Assembly (NCBI RefSeq): GCF_026212465.1 | Contig: NC_080050.1 | Coordinates: 30,329,070 to 30,393,069 of the forward strand | Length of the DNA stretch: 64,000 nt | DNA from: Amaranthus tricolor | Taxonomy: Eukaryota; Streptophyta; Magnoliopsida; Caryophyllales; Amaranthaceae | Direction: 5' to 3' | In this document: positions 48,871-60,180 of the stretch, in pieces | How the letters are laid out: every line of letters begins with the position of its first letter | Numbering within the stretch: position 1 is the first letter of the stretch | The notes under the pieces: model-generated | What the model was told of the DNA's origin: nothing | Database searches by the model: none | The model's input: the letters and a program-made list of their open reading frames with translations, nothing else | Program-made: the position numbers and the translations under genes

Positions 48871-49599
48871 ATGTCAAACATCGAGCTATTTCAAACACTA
48901 CCACAGCGCTCACTTATGCCCGATAGAAGATGGAGGGTTAACATTGATCCAGCACCACCTTGCCCGCGATGCGCTTCCTCCAACACAAAATTTTGTTACT
49001 ACAACAATTATAGCCTTTCGCAACCAAGATTCTTCTGCAAAGGATGCAGAAGGTATTGGACTAAAGGTGGGTCCCTTAGGAATGTCCCTGTGGGTGGTGG
49101 GTGTCGCAAGAGTCGTCGATCCAGGTCTTCCAAGGCTGGTTCGGGTCCTAATTCGAGTACACAATCAGACATAAACCTGCAGTCACCCAATTCCTCATCA
49201 AATTACTCGGAATCAGGGTGTCCTGATATCGACATGGCTGCTGTTTTTGCTCGGTTTCTGAACTCGGGTGATGATAATACTGTCAATTACGACGAATTGA
49301 ATGATGCAACAACAAATACAACATCTTCTGAAGCATCTTATGGGTCTGAATTATCGACCTCTTGTCTCGAAAATCGATTCGAGTATCCAAATTTGTCTGA
49401 CAATTTTCTGCATTTTGTGCCATCTGATCACATACAGTTTCAAGCAGAGGAAGTAAATCAGGGTTTTATGACCCCTGATTTGCCTTCTTTTGATGACATT
49501 ATAGAGGATGTTTTTTGGTCTGAAGATTTCGATTTTTCGGGTTTTACATGGCAAACAATGAATCAGGCTCAAGAATTTGATTCAAAATACAGGATTTGA
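48871..49599 (+). CDS. Dof-type zinc finger transcription factor
   Basis: A single exon of 242 codons. The Dof domain spans residues 29-82: Cys31, Cys34, Cys56 and Cys59 form the C-x2-C-x21-C-x2-C single zinc finger, with the invariant [20 protein letters not shown] tail beyond it. Dof proteins are plant-specific nuclear factors that bind AAAG cores. The rest is Ser/Asn-rich with an acidic, aromatic C terminus ([15 protein letters not shown] near 220-235) that may activate transcription. The short N terminus and C-terminal acidic Trp motif resemble the Arabidopsis Dof3.5/Dof1.2-type group, but I would not assign an orthologue. The open frame extends upstream to 48682; 48871 is chosen because a TATA box lies at 48734 and the upstream codons look like untranslated C/T-rich leader. 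The retrotransposon array ends 1 kb upstream. Confidence 0.92.
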   Translation: MSNIELFQTLPQRSLMPDRRWRVNIDPAPPCPRCASSNTKFCYYNNYSLSQPRFFCKGCRRYWTKGGSLRNVPVGGGCRKSRRSRSSKAGSGPNSSTQSDINLQSPNSSSNYSESGCPDIDMAAVFARFLNSGDDNTVNYDELNDATTNTTSSEASYGSELSTSCLENRFEYPNLSDNFLHFVPSDHIQFQAEEVNQGFMTPDLPSFDDIIEDVFWSEDFDFSGFTWQTMNQAQEFDSKYRI

Positions 49600-51469
49600 A
49601 GCAAATTTTGGCATCAGATTTCATATCTTGCAGCTTACATTACAATCAACAGCAGAGTTCCAAATTTTACAAGTATATAGAAACCCGTTTGGCATATCAT
49701 ACCCGGTATATCCTGCTCATAGATACTGATTCATCGTGTAGGCTAAAAGCAACAACACCAATACTTAAGACTTAATCCCGAAAGATTGGATCGGCTAGCC
49801 TGGTCTAAAAGCCATTGCCATAATTTTACTTGATTAATATTTACTAAAAGGGATTAGTAGTATATACTATATAGTTTATTTATACTATTAAAAACAATAA
49901 AGTCAATATTTTGATAAGTTATTGTAATGCAGCTTGTTAGAGCCTCAAGGCATTTGCATAGAGTCATTGATATTGTAACTGGTAGCAACAGAAATTCTTA
50001 TCCTTATTTATATAGTTTTCTATTCCATTATTGTTATTTTAGTTCTTTCTTTTACTTTAAAATAGTGCATTTCTAAATTACATGAGCATAGTGATAAAAT
50101 AAAGTTGCATTGTATTGTATCTATCGAATTGTTATTACTCGCATTGTAATGGTGACTGGTGTTAAAAAATGTGTTTTATGTCGATTTAAAGAGTCTTGAT
50201 TGATTTTTGGTAGTTACACAACTATATTACTCTGTTATCGCATAGCTATGACCGTCACACAATCCTAGACGAAACTATATTTTTGCACTATGCTCATGAG
50301 TTGCAAATGAAAGAAATGCTAACTTACAACGGGATAATTCAACTGTAGAGCCTCCTAACCATTGACTAAATTAACTATTGAGCCGATCCTAGAGCTCATA
50401 TTGTGTCCCACTACATGTTCACAGAAGTCAAACGATGTTCAATGGCAAGGAAGAATCTAGGGCTCAAGGCGCACACTTGCACATTTTATGACCAATATCA
50501 TTAGAACAAAAATTTTATTACTATTTTAATAGATAACATATAACGCAGAAAAACAACAACCTAGTTAATTCTGTAAACAGTCAGAGATGAATATCTAAAC
50601 CACCTTACCAATATTTTAAATTCGCCCCTACCTTGTGAGGTGAGCTATCAGCTTCCTCTCCCAAAACCACCTATGTACCTACGCTACAAAAACCAAATGC
50701 TTTTCTCATATTGTTGATAATACATGTGAATTAACATGCATCAACAAATCAGACTGAAAGTGTCATCTAACTAACAACCTTATGGCCATGGAGTCAGTAT
50801 CATACAGCTCACAAACATAATGTTATCCACAGGTCATACATCAACACAGCATCCCCATGTGAATCACCAATTTTGTGTACAGCTGCTGCCTATTATTTAG
50901 ATTCAAGATGTGAAACAGAGAAAATTTGGCCAATCACAAAAAAGAATAAAATTTTTGAATAACCATGTATAGATATTCTACATTCCAAGTCTTGTGGAAT
51001 ATCTTTGGTCAATCATGGAATTTTCTATTTTAAGTTTCTTTATGAATTACCACTCTTCAACTATCATTTCTCTACTACAAAGCATAGTAAAAATATGAGG
51101 AAACGGTCGCGATAATCCGATAACAGAAGTGATGTAATTATTATAACATCAGATATCGGTAGAAAATATGAGATATTTATAGCATAGAAAATATTAATTT
51201 GTTTCGTCTTAAAACTTTTACAAGGCGAATGTTGCGATCCAATATGGCCATGTTTTTCCACTATATTATAAAGCTTTGATATTACGCATAATTATTGTGA
51301 TGTATTTCATTATCTTTGTATAGTTAGAATTAAGACTAAAGAGATTCTATACATGTAAGAAGAAAAAAAAATTGATCTTTATGTAGGCGAATTGAACCCT
51401 TATTATAGGAATGGAAGGAAAAATCTTTATGTCATAACAATAAGGTATATCTTCTTTTCAAGGGAGTCT
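49600..51469. other. Intergenic DNA downstream of the Dof gene
   Basis: The first ~400 bases probably include the Dof 3' UTR. No domain is recognised in the minus-strand frame at 51064-51261. No clear repeat is seen. Confidence 0.35.
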
Positions 51470-51620
51470 GTTAGCTTAGAAATTTGTAGATAAGCGTGCT
51501 TAGTGAGAGCAATCTTAGGATGGGTGACCTGTGAAATTTTCTCGAGTGCGCATGAGTGAGACTAAAGTGCGCTGAAAAAATTATTTTGGTCTGTAAAACC
51601 AGTCTACAACCTAATTATAA
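51470..51620 (+). mobile_element. 5S-rRNA-derived, Cassandra-like LTR fragment
   Basis: taagcgtgct at 51491-51500, then gtgagagcaatcttaggatg and ggtgacc up to 51529, matches the 3' half of plant 5S rRNA, including the internal pol III promoter region. The following gcgcatgagtgag, aagtgcgctgaaaa and ggtctgt are not 5S sequence. They fit my recollection of Cassandra TRIM LTRs, which carry a 5S-derived segment. No second LTR or primer site is seen, so it is a solo or broken LTR. Confidence 0.6.
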
Positions 51621-52604
51621 AAAACAAGTTGAAGTCGAAGCTTTTGTTTTTTATTTTACACTTGGAAAGTTGAAGAATGTGAAGATGCAAATAAGTGTTG
51701 CTTGAGTGTATGTATGAAAGACATAAATTCTGTTAAATTGATGGTATAAAAAAATCATTACAACATACATAATGGTTTTTAATTAGTCTTTTATATTATA
51801 TATTACACCCTCTGTCCAAATAATAGCCCCAAATAATATTACACCCTCTGTAAAAGTAACTTAAAGTATATTTTATGAAAAAGTTAGAGAAATAGTCAAA
51901 TTTTTTAATTATTATATTGTAGTTTTAAGATTAAACAGTTTTACGATAAATATGATGCATTAACAAGTAGTACAATTAAGTTTTAGAATTGCTTTTCTCT
52001 CAAGCTCTATTATTATGGAGATCTTTTCACCAACTTCAACCTTGTCCTTAGAAAGCTAGTACTACTATTTACAGTAAGTGAGAAGCTTCTATAAGCTACC
52101 CCCATACAGTAAAATTTTCCATTTATGTTCCCAATAATGCCCTTCAACCAACCAGTATAATTAAATCATGACTCCCAGAAGATTTTCACAAAAGCATAGT
52201 ATAGGAAGATATGACTAGCTATGTTACTGTTTTATTACTTTTCTGTTATATTCTACTTGCAATTGATATTGACAACTTTTCTTATAATAATATCACTATC
52301 AGTTGAAGTAAAATTTTACTAAAAGAGTAACTTTTATAAATATTTCAGCAGACTATATAGTTCCAATTAAAAGAATTATCAATTCCTGTTACACTTTAAT
52401 TAAAATTATAAGTATTTTTTGTTAAATGCAAGAAATAATATGACAGGGAAAAAGTAAATATTCATATACAACCTTATAATTTAAGCCTTGGTAGTATTGG
52501 TATAGCCTTGACTCAATGGGAGTTTATCGAAACTAAATCACTCAATCAAAGAAGTACAATGTCAAGTTTAGTTTTTATTTTTCATTTTTCTAAATGGAGC
52601 TCAA
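51621..52604. other. AT-rich intergenic DNA
   Basis: Two short cacCCTCTGt motifs at about 51805 and 51845 look like Stowaway-type ends in direct order. No gene is seen. Confidence 0.35.
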
Positions 52605-52765
52605 GACATGCATGAGAAAACGGTCTCTTGAGAGTCCGTCTTTCTAAAGACGTCTCTCAGGCCCAACCCATTAAAGCTTTATGCCTATTCTTACTCTATA
52701 CTTTCCTTTGTGGGCCGATCTAAATTAGAGATGATATCTCAAAGAGACCGTCTCTCACAAGAATT
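52605..52765. mobile_element. MITE-like element, gagacGGTCTC palindrome family
   Basis: Left gagaaaacggtctcttgaga and right tctcaaagagaccgtctctc are inverted. They enclose ggcccaaccca and gggccgatct. About 160 bp and related to the elements at 10.5 kb and 26.4 kb. Confidence 0.55.
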
Positions 52766-54219
52766 TGTGATGAGAGAATACAAACCAGGGTTAGGACATT
52801 GAAAAAGTGTAGAGGGTTTTAGAGTCAGAAGATATTGAAGACAAATAAGAGGAAGCTGTTCAGGTTAGTATGGTTATGCGCAATGAGGAGAGCTAAGACG
52901 AAAAGAAAAAGACTAAAGATGTCCAAGAGTGAAGAAAGACGTGAAAAATTAGGATTTACGTGAGCAATATATTAAAATGGCCAAAGCAAGGTCAATTGAG
53001 GCAATGAAGTAGCCTTTAGGTTCCCGAAGTGTAAAATATCATTTGCATCAAACATATTGTAGAATTTTTCTAGTTTACCACAACTGAAATATAAACCGAG
53101 ACAACTGCAAAACCGTGACTCATCCGTTGCTGCCACAGTTTGGTAGCAATTTAATGAATGTCCTCCCATTGATGATCATTATGGGAACAACCTCTTTAAG
53201 CTCACTGAAACATATAACTAACAGTTTGGATATATCACATGTGGAACTCTATGAAAAACACTAGGCTAATGATTAATGATTAATACATTGGTTGAAGACA
53301 GTGGCCATGGTTGAGAACCAACCAGTCATCGGAAGTCTAAGCACACGCTAGGCCTTGCCCAACAAGGCTATATGCACAACTCAGCCATGAGCCAATCCAT
53401 CATCCCACATCCCATTGAACACGGTCCTCGACTCTGGTCAGCTAGTAAGTTGACAGCTAGGTTAGATAAAGATTTGATAAAATTACCCAAGTACCTAACT
53501 ATAAATCTAAATCCATAGCTGGTTTTGAACCTGCACAATCTATGAAAAGTATGGTATTTCTAACCTAGAACATCCATTTTGGGCCCAGGTTAGCTCAGTT
53601 AATGACTGGCCCTAAATATACCAGCTCACAGATTTTCCAGCACTGATTGGCTGCAGCCTATGCCTGAAAAATGTCGATAAATGTGCAACATAGCATTTCA
53701 AGAAAAAACACAAGTACGGTATGAATTATCATTGAGAGCAAGGTAAAATCTATTGAGAGGTTACTCAAGGTCAGGCTTCATACTTGAGAGCAATAAGAGA
53801 CTCCAACATCATAAATGAAAATGTATTTAAGTACAAAACATATCAATTTTCCCATAGCAAAATGTATACAATTCAAAATATGCATCAGGTAGATATATAG
53901 ATTCAATCGGAAGTATTTCAAATGTATCAAAAACATTGTACCTATAAGCAGCTTTTTACCGTTTCATATCTTAGATTTTTATGAATAGAATTAATCCATA
54001 TGATGCAGCTACAAAACTTTGCTCCACTTTCCAACCACATTTACATTCTGAAATACAATGAAAAATATAAACTTAAAGAGTAAAATGATATTGGGAAATT
54101 TTTAAAGAGTAAAGGTTGTAAAAATTTAGATTGACTGACCTGAAAGCAGAAGTTTTGGTAGCACACCAACAATTCTGCATTCTAGAGACTAAAGAATAAT
54201 AGCTGATAAGATTATTGGT
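52766..54219. other. Non-coding DNA 3' of the thioredoxin-fold gene
   Basis: The final few hundred bases next to 54220 should be the 3' UTR of the minus-strand gene. The minus-strand frame at 52972-53169 has no recognised domain. Confidence 0.35.
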
Positions 54220-57200
54220 TCATTCAGGGTGCCACTTGATGCTACATCCAACACTGCACAACAGAAACGGCTTCTGTAATTCATCGTTGAAAAGATGCAA
54301 CTTCAAAAGAGAATGTAGGGTGATAAATGAAGTTGAAAGAAACCTCGGTTTTTGAACGGAAGCTACAGGTTGACCACTGAGAACAGAATCAATTGCCATA
54401 CTCAAGTCCCTAAAGGAATTTTTTTCAATACTTAGAACAATTTGAGATAGATACCAGATGCAATTCACTGCAAAAGGCCACAAGGACAGAATACAGATTC
54501 TAACCTCCCAGTAACAGGCACATTATTACTTGGTCTGGAGTCATCAAATTGTCCGTGGTATACAAGTTCGAATGGCCTCCGGCCCTCCTGTCCAGAGTCC
54601 AATATGAGTCACTGTTAAATAATTATGTAACAGTACGACGTCTGAAGCTCAAAATGGTTCAAAGAAAGCTGTCCAGAGTTCAATATGAGTCACTGTTACG
54701 TAACTATGTAACAGTACGACGTCTGAAGCTCAAAATGGTTCAAAGAAAGCTGTCATATGAGTCAGTGTTAAGTAATTATGTAACAGTACGGCATCCAAAG
54801 CTCAAAATGGCTCAAAGAAAGCTGTTGAGAAGCTAGTAATCAGCAGCACCTTATTTGAATAAAAGGTATTCAAGATTCAAGTGTCAACACAAATTCAAAA
54901 TAAACTTTAGTAAACCCACCTTTTTAAACAAGAAGAATTCTGGTGTGCAAACTGCTCCAAAATCACGCGCAACATCTTGAGACTGCATTAAAAAGAATAC
55001 TATTTAGATAAAAACTTTTTTCTCGGACAAGTAGCAATATAGAAAAGTACAACATCGATAGATAAAAGACAAAGCATCATCGTTTATTGCTTAAATACCA
55101 ATTCACAATGCAATTCAAAATTTGAGTTGTTTTAATATGGATAAAATCAAACCACTAGCATAGTACGTTGAAGAACAATAATAGTAAATATATAAGGAAA
55201 TGTATTAATTTTACTTTGAAATGGCATATATCGAAAGGAGTCAGTGTCAAGACATTGTAAATGCTTTTCAAATCTATGACTGCTTCAGTGTCAAATAATT
55301 TCAATCATGGGTTATAAGTTACATGGGGGGTCGGGGGAGGCCGGCTCATCAGTCCCAATTCACCAAGTCCCTCAACACATGGCCTACTGTATTTTTTAAC
55401 TTGGCTCCACCTATTAATTTATACTCCTTCCATGTCATAGAAATTGCTATAATTTCCTTAAGAGAGTGTCCCACTAAATTGCTACATTTCCATTTCGGGT
55501 AATGACCTTTCCAATTTCTGTGAATCTCATCCATGCAATTTTTGACTATTTAACTCATCCATACAATTTTGACTATTTAACTCCTCCATACAATTTTGAC
55601 TATTTAACTCATCCATACAATTTTGACTATTTAACTCATCCATACAAATACAATTATATTCTGTCTAATTCACCAAACCCATTAAATAAAAATTAATTTT
55701 GTGTGTTATGGCATTTGTGGCTATCTTAGTGGGTGAAAGGAGAAAATAATTAAGTATCAATTCTTTGCAAGCTACAAATTTCATATATTTTTGTAACAAA
55801 AAATCAACTAATAATCTAACGGACTTCTCATCTCCCTAGACACTCACATAATCAATCCTTCTTGGTATCTTCATATCCACCCAACTATTCAAATCTCTTG
55901 GACTAAAGAGTTTTCTGATGTAAACAAAAACTTTATTCCTTGGTGATTGTCCTTATGCGTATTATGTGCATTGTTTTGCTCATCGATTACATCTTGCATT
56001 AGTTACTGGCTTACTGCTTCTCGAGACGTTAGTTTAGTCCATGAATTTTTTTTCAAACTTAAGTTTTAACATAAATGTTTGTTGCATCTCTGAAAAGACT
56101 CAATGAATTGCATGCAAATAAGGGTGCTAAAGTTGAATTTCTTGTCTATTGGTGAACTTCAACTGGTAAAGGACTCAATCAAATTGGCACATTGAAACGA
56201 GCTAGGGATACACGTTGGAGTTCTCATCTTCAGTCAATTCGTAGCTTGATCACTATGTTTAAGTCTGTCTTAGAGAACATTTTTTTTGATAAAACTTGCA
56301 AGTTTTCTCAACGTGGAGATGTTGATGCTGCACTAAATCTCTTGATTTCCTATGATTTTGTGTTTATTGCACATTTGATAATAGAAATATTACAAAATAT
56401 TTGTTAGCGCACTCAAGCTGGTCTCCACAACTAGAACGGTTCTTCAAACATTTAGGGAAGATAGGTCAAATACTTTTAAGGAAAAATTAAATCTTTTGTG
56501 TGAAATATGATATATTTTTTGGTAGAAGATTAATACGATTGATTCCAACTCTTCATGTTTCCAGTACTACCAATGAAGGAGCCTTTTCGGCAATAAAGAT
56601 AGTAAAGACAAGACTTCGTAACAAAATGGCGACGATTTTCTTGCTAATAGTTTAGTAATAATCATTGAGAGACAAATAGCGAAAACATATAGTGTCAGTG
56701 AGATTATAGACGATTTTAAAGTCCTAAAAGAGAGTTGAGCTTTACTTTGAATCAAAACTTACGTTATGATTTTTCGTTGTATTGATTGGCTATATATTAG
56801 TTGAATTCAAATTTTTTTTTGTTAACTCTACCCCCCACCCCTCCCCCCCCCCCCCCCTATATTTTCTTCAAGTTTCGACATTGTACACGAAGCAAATGAA
56901 ACATACAAGCTAAGAGAGTACCTCATCATATAAATAAGGAAATGGATAATCATATAATTTAGCTTCTTTTGCCATGATTTCTGGTCCATCCTGTCAAATG
57001 ATGTGCTATATTTAGTCATACACAGTGCTTCTACAAAGCTTAATAATGGAGTCAGATGAAGTGTGAACCTGAGGATGCGTAATAACGGAGTTGGAAGATA
57101 TTGCAACAACTGCAAGACCCTTCTGCAGAATTACGCCGTCGCATGCTTATTAATCCAACCAAGATAAGGAACATGATTCTAGAAGATCTATTGATTTCTT

Positions 57201-59428
57201 TACCTTCATGTAGAAATTTGAAAGCTTCACAAGATCCTTTTTCAGATGTATCACAAATGGGCAGTGATTGCATATAAACATAACCTGCATAGTCAGTGAA
57301 ATGTTAAAGATAACAAAAGTGTGAAATCAGAGTGATACTAAAAATGGTGTAATAGGTCAAAAACAATATAAGAAATATCCATTTATGCAGGTAAGTATGC
57401 ATTATGTGCAGAATACATCATTCCATTAGCCCAATGTCATTCTCTATGTGCAAAATAAATTGTAAACTTGTACGAGTTAAAACGCATTTTAGTGGAATAT
57501 AAAAGAACGGGATGAAGTAGACGGTCCATTAGAACTGATGAATTATAGCCCTCGATATCATTACCTTTAAAGTAGCATCTCTTTTAAAGAACATGCCATC
57601 ATTCATGGGTTGAGCCTAGATCTCTAAACTCTAAAACTCTCCAGTGCCATTCTTCTGTCTTTATAGTCCACTTAGTGGTTCCTACATCCTACTTGCCCCT
57701 TCTCCCTTCTTTTCAGTTAGCTTCTTTTCACGTAAAACCCTACCCTGATTTTATTATCTCATATCACAACAGTCTTCTTTATATGAAATTATTGGTCTAA
57801 TACAAAGTTATTGATGTTGCAAATTGCACATAATTAACTCTTGTCTAAAGGTTTTTGGCCTTTATAAATTATTGGTCTAATACAAAATACGCTGATGATA
57901 CTTTATCAACCAAAAAGCATGTTGGATCATATATTATTGAAGAAAGACCTCTCGGTAGATGATTCAGCATTCTGGCCACTGCCTCTTCCAGCTTGGTGCC
58001 TTGTTTTCCATGCCTTCAAGGAGGATTTGCGCCATTCAGTATATTTCTGAATATTCTCTGACAATAGAACTATGCTCAGCACATGAGCATATTTTTTCAG
58101 TGATCCAACATCTATATTTCCTGTCCTTTGTAACGACTATTTTGTTCTCTCATTTAGAGCCTAGTCTTCCTATAAATATCATGTAAGTTTTAGTTTGATC
58201 ATCACAAAAATTATGTATGCGCAATGAAACAGTGCCTTTGGCTTCTCTGCATACTAAGTATATTTGCTTGTTCACTCAATTCAAGTGGAATATTTGGCAA
58301 GGTATGACATACATGACATACGGGGTTTGAATCTCATCCACCCCTCAATTCAAGTGGAATATTTGGCGAGGTATGAGAAGAGCCAATACTACATACACAT
58401 ACGAGTATAATTAATATCATTTGGTTAGTATCATGAGAGTCGAAAATACATTAAGTCATCTGTTTATCTGGTTTAAACAGCGGATACATGTGTATGCATA
58501 GTATTTATCTTATTCACACTCATATATTATATACCCATTTCAGATAAGTGTTCAAGTTCTACCAGTGTATGAATGTCAAGATTCCGACATGGATATTTGA
58601 GATAAAATGAACGTTTGAGTGTTATAGTGTTGTCTTCAACAAAAAAAGAAGTTCCTTGATACTCAGATTTGCCAGTGTTAAATGGTTACCTACGAAAAGA
58701 AAAAAAAAAAAAAGTTCCATTAAATCATATTTGTTTCCCATAATATTGTTTCCCATTCCATCAGGATCTATCCCAATTCAGTTATGCCTTCTCCCCTTCC
58801 AGCAGAATTTCGTTTTTTGCTATGAAACTTCTCTAATATACCACTTGCCAAAATTATATACTAATATAAGCAATAACACGCTAATAACTAGCAAGAAGCA
58901 AACTATACATTCGCAATGAAATTAACAATCAAACGAAGAGAAAAACAATCCAGCACCCAACAATTGCAGAAATTACGAATCAAACCACACAATAACAACA
59001 GAAAAAGAAGAAACAAAGAGCAAAAGAGAGAGGAAATATTAACCAATAAAGCCGGATACACTTCAAAATCTTGCAATGTCCATGTTTTCCCAGTCAATGG
59101 CTCCGACAACTATAATCAATCAAAGAAACACACAAATATTAGCACTGAACTAAGTAATCTGAAATGCAGAAAATGAAAAATTGAGAAAAAGAAACACCTC
59201 AAAATCAGGCGGTCTAAACCCTAAAGAAGCTCCTTTGGACTCTGTTCTTGCAGCTTTTACACAAAGCCATCGCCTTCTTTGAGCGGTAATCGAACTGAAT
59301 TTGACAGAATTAAACCTTAACCCTAACAATGGTGACAGAAACGAAGCTCTGTTACATGCTAAAAGGTGAGAAGATTGAAGTAATGGCAACAAGTGTGACG
59401 ATGTTGCAGCAATTCCAGCGGTAAGCAT
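54220..59428 (-). CDS. Plastid thioredoxin-fold (AhpC/TSA-like) protein, nine exons
   Basis: Exons on the minus strand: 59428-59198, 59109-59044, 57284-57204, 57122-57069, 56990-56922, 54982-54920, 54587-54505, 54409-54344, 54253-54220. All junctions are gt-ag and reading phase is kept, giving 248 residues and a TGA. Residues 1-60 are hydrophobic/Ser-rich then Arg-rich (AQRRRWLCVKAA), a likely plastid transit peptide. The fold follows: LTGKTWTLQDFEVYPALLVM, then CNHCP at 104-108 (the redox-type CxxC), KKGLAVVAISSNSV, PFPYLYDESQDVARDFGAVC, PEFFLFKK, VYHGQFDDSRPSN, and a final VGCSIKWHPE. This matches the plant thioredoxin-superfamily protein of the Arabidopsis At1g21350 type, of very similar length, related to peroxiredoxins. 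The substrate is unknown to me. Intron 5 (1.9 kb) holds a hAT fragment and a minisatellite; intron 6 ends in an 81-bp tandem repeat. Confidence 0.88.
54588..54823. repeat. 81-bp tandem repeat at the end of intron 6
   Basis: Units start at 54588, 54669 and 54750 (ctgtccagag, ctgtccagag, ctgtcatatg). The third lacks about 11 bases. The first base pair of unit 1 is the splice acceptor of exon 7 on the minus strand, so the acceptor sequence CTGGACAG is present twice. Confidence 0.85.
55525..55647. repeat. 27-bp minisatellite in intron 5
   Basis: About four and a half copies of ctcatccatacaattttgac followed by tatttaa. A Stowaway-like end (actccttccatgtcatagaa) lies just to the left at about 55425. 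Confidence 0.8.
56070..56738 (+). pseudogene. Decayed hAT transposase (C-terminal half) inside intron 5
   Basis: On the strand opposite the host gene, fragments read LKRLNELHANKGAKVEFL, then TGKGLNQIGTLKRARDTRWS, then an open 71-codon stretch to 56407. After a shortened middle comes a hAT dimerisation domain: IPTLHVSSTTNEGAFSAIKI to IIDDFKVLKES, ending in TGA at 56736-56738. DTRWSSH and the T-N-E-x-A-F-S-A pattern are hallmarks of plant hAT transposases with C-terminal dimerisation domains. Stops, frameshifts and the missing N-terminal zinc finger make it non-functional. Confidence 0.75.
56828..56859. repeat. C-rich tract
   Basis: A run of ccccccacccctcccccccc type ending in 14 C. It lies about 60 bases inside the 5' end of intron 5 on the host strand, where it reads as a G-rich tract. 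Confidence 0.85.
58320..58400. mobile_element. SINE-like family fragment in intron 2
   Basis: ggggtttgaatctcatccac followed by ccctcaattcaagtggaata and tttggcg matches the B-box side of the 19.35 kb SINE-like repeat. The 30-base segment aattcaagtggaatatttgg occurs twice, at about 58278 and 58349. Confidence 0.45.
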
Positions 59429-59599
59429 TGTTAGTGTTCGTTGAGGTCACGGTTGTTGCTGCGGTTGGTGTGCTCTGCCTAATCTATTTGGTACGGACCA
59501 GTTTTTTTTAAATTGTTGTATCATCATCCTTATTCCACTGTGTGCTGATTTGTGTGCTGATTAGTATGACTCGAAGTCTTTAAAACATAGTATAATATG

Positions 59600-60180
59600 T
59601 TGTCCTTAAACATAGTATAATATGTTATGTATAAAGGAGTGGCAAAATGGTAATTCTGACAAAAGGATAGAAGACTTAAAAGGAATAAATAATGTTTGGA
59701 GGCGGAAGAAAAAGCCGAGTAAAGTCTTATTTGTTCTGTTTTTCGGTTTCTTGATTTCCCTTAGGCTTGCATGTAAGTGTTTAGGCCCTATAACCTATAA
59801 ATAGGGCTAAACACATAGTATTACATATATTGCTTTCTTAACCTCATTCTCTCTATATATAATTCTTTCTCTACTCTCTATTCTCTTCTTCCTCAATTGT
59901 AAATCATTAAGTGTATATCTCCATTGGAGAACCTTTGAAAGAAGCAGCAATAGACATTTAGGCTAGGACAGTAGACGTAGTCCAATTAGGGTTGAACCAC
60001 TTAAATTTTGGTGTTTTTTTTTTTTTTTTGTTCTTATTTGCTCATTATTGGGGTTCTAGGGTTGCACGTACACAATTTCTATTTGGGCGTTTGTGTGTGA
60101 GTTGTTCTTGAGATCAAACCTTTGATCCTTGGGTGTATTGGGGTTAATTTGTTCACACTCAAAAGAACTATGAGCAGGAT
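59600..60180 (+). mobile_element. Possible solo LTR or LTR fragment
   Basis: It has the composition of a plant Copia LTR: ctataaataggg at about 59796-59807, a C/T-rich leader with aattgtaaatcattaagtg, then gtagtccaattagggttgaa, ccac, a 17-T run and ttctagggttgcacg. No paired LTR, primer site or clear target duplication was found. Alternatives are the promoter of an unseen gene or a non-coding transcript. Confidence 0.4.

Noticed and set aside
51491..51529. Functional 5S rRNA gene
   Set aside because: Only the 3' half is recognisable, with substitutions, and the flanks are not 5S spacer.
54549..54836. Plus-strand protein with a 27-residue repeat
   Set aside because: It is an artefact of the 81-bp tandem repeat (81 = 27 codons) in an intron of the minus-strand gene, overlapping exon 7 in antisense.
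58903..59176. Lys/Arg-rich plus-strand frame at 58916-59176 as a gene
   Set aside because: It is antisense to exon 2 and adjoining introns of the thioredoxin-fold gene, and its composition reflects A-rich antisense of a T-rich intron.
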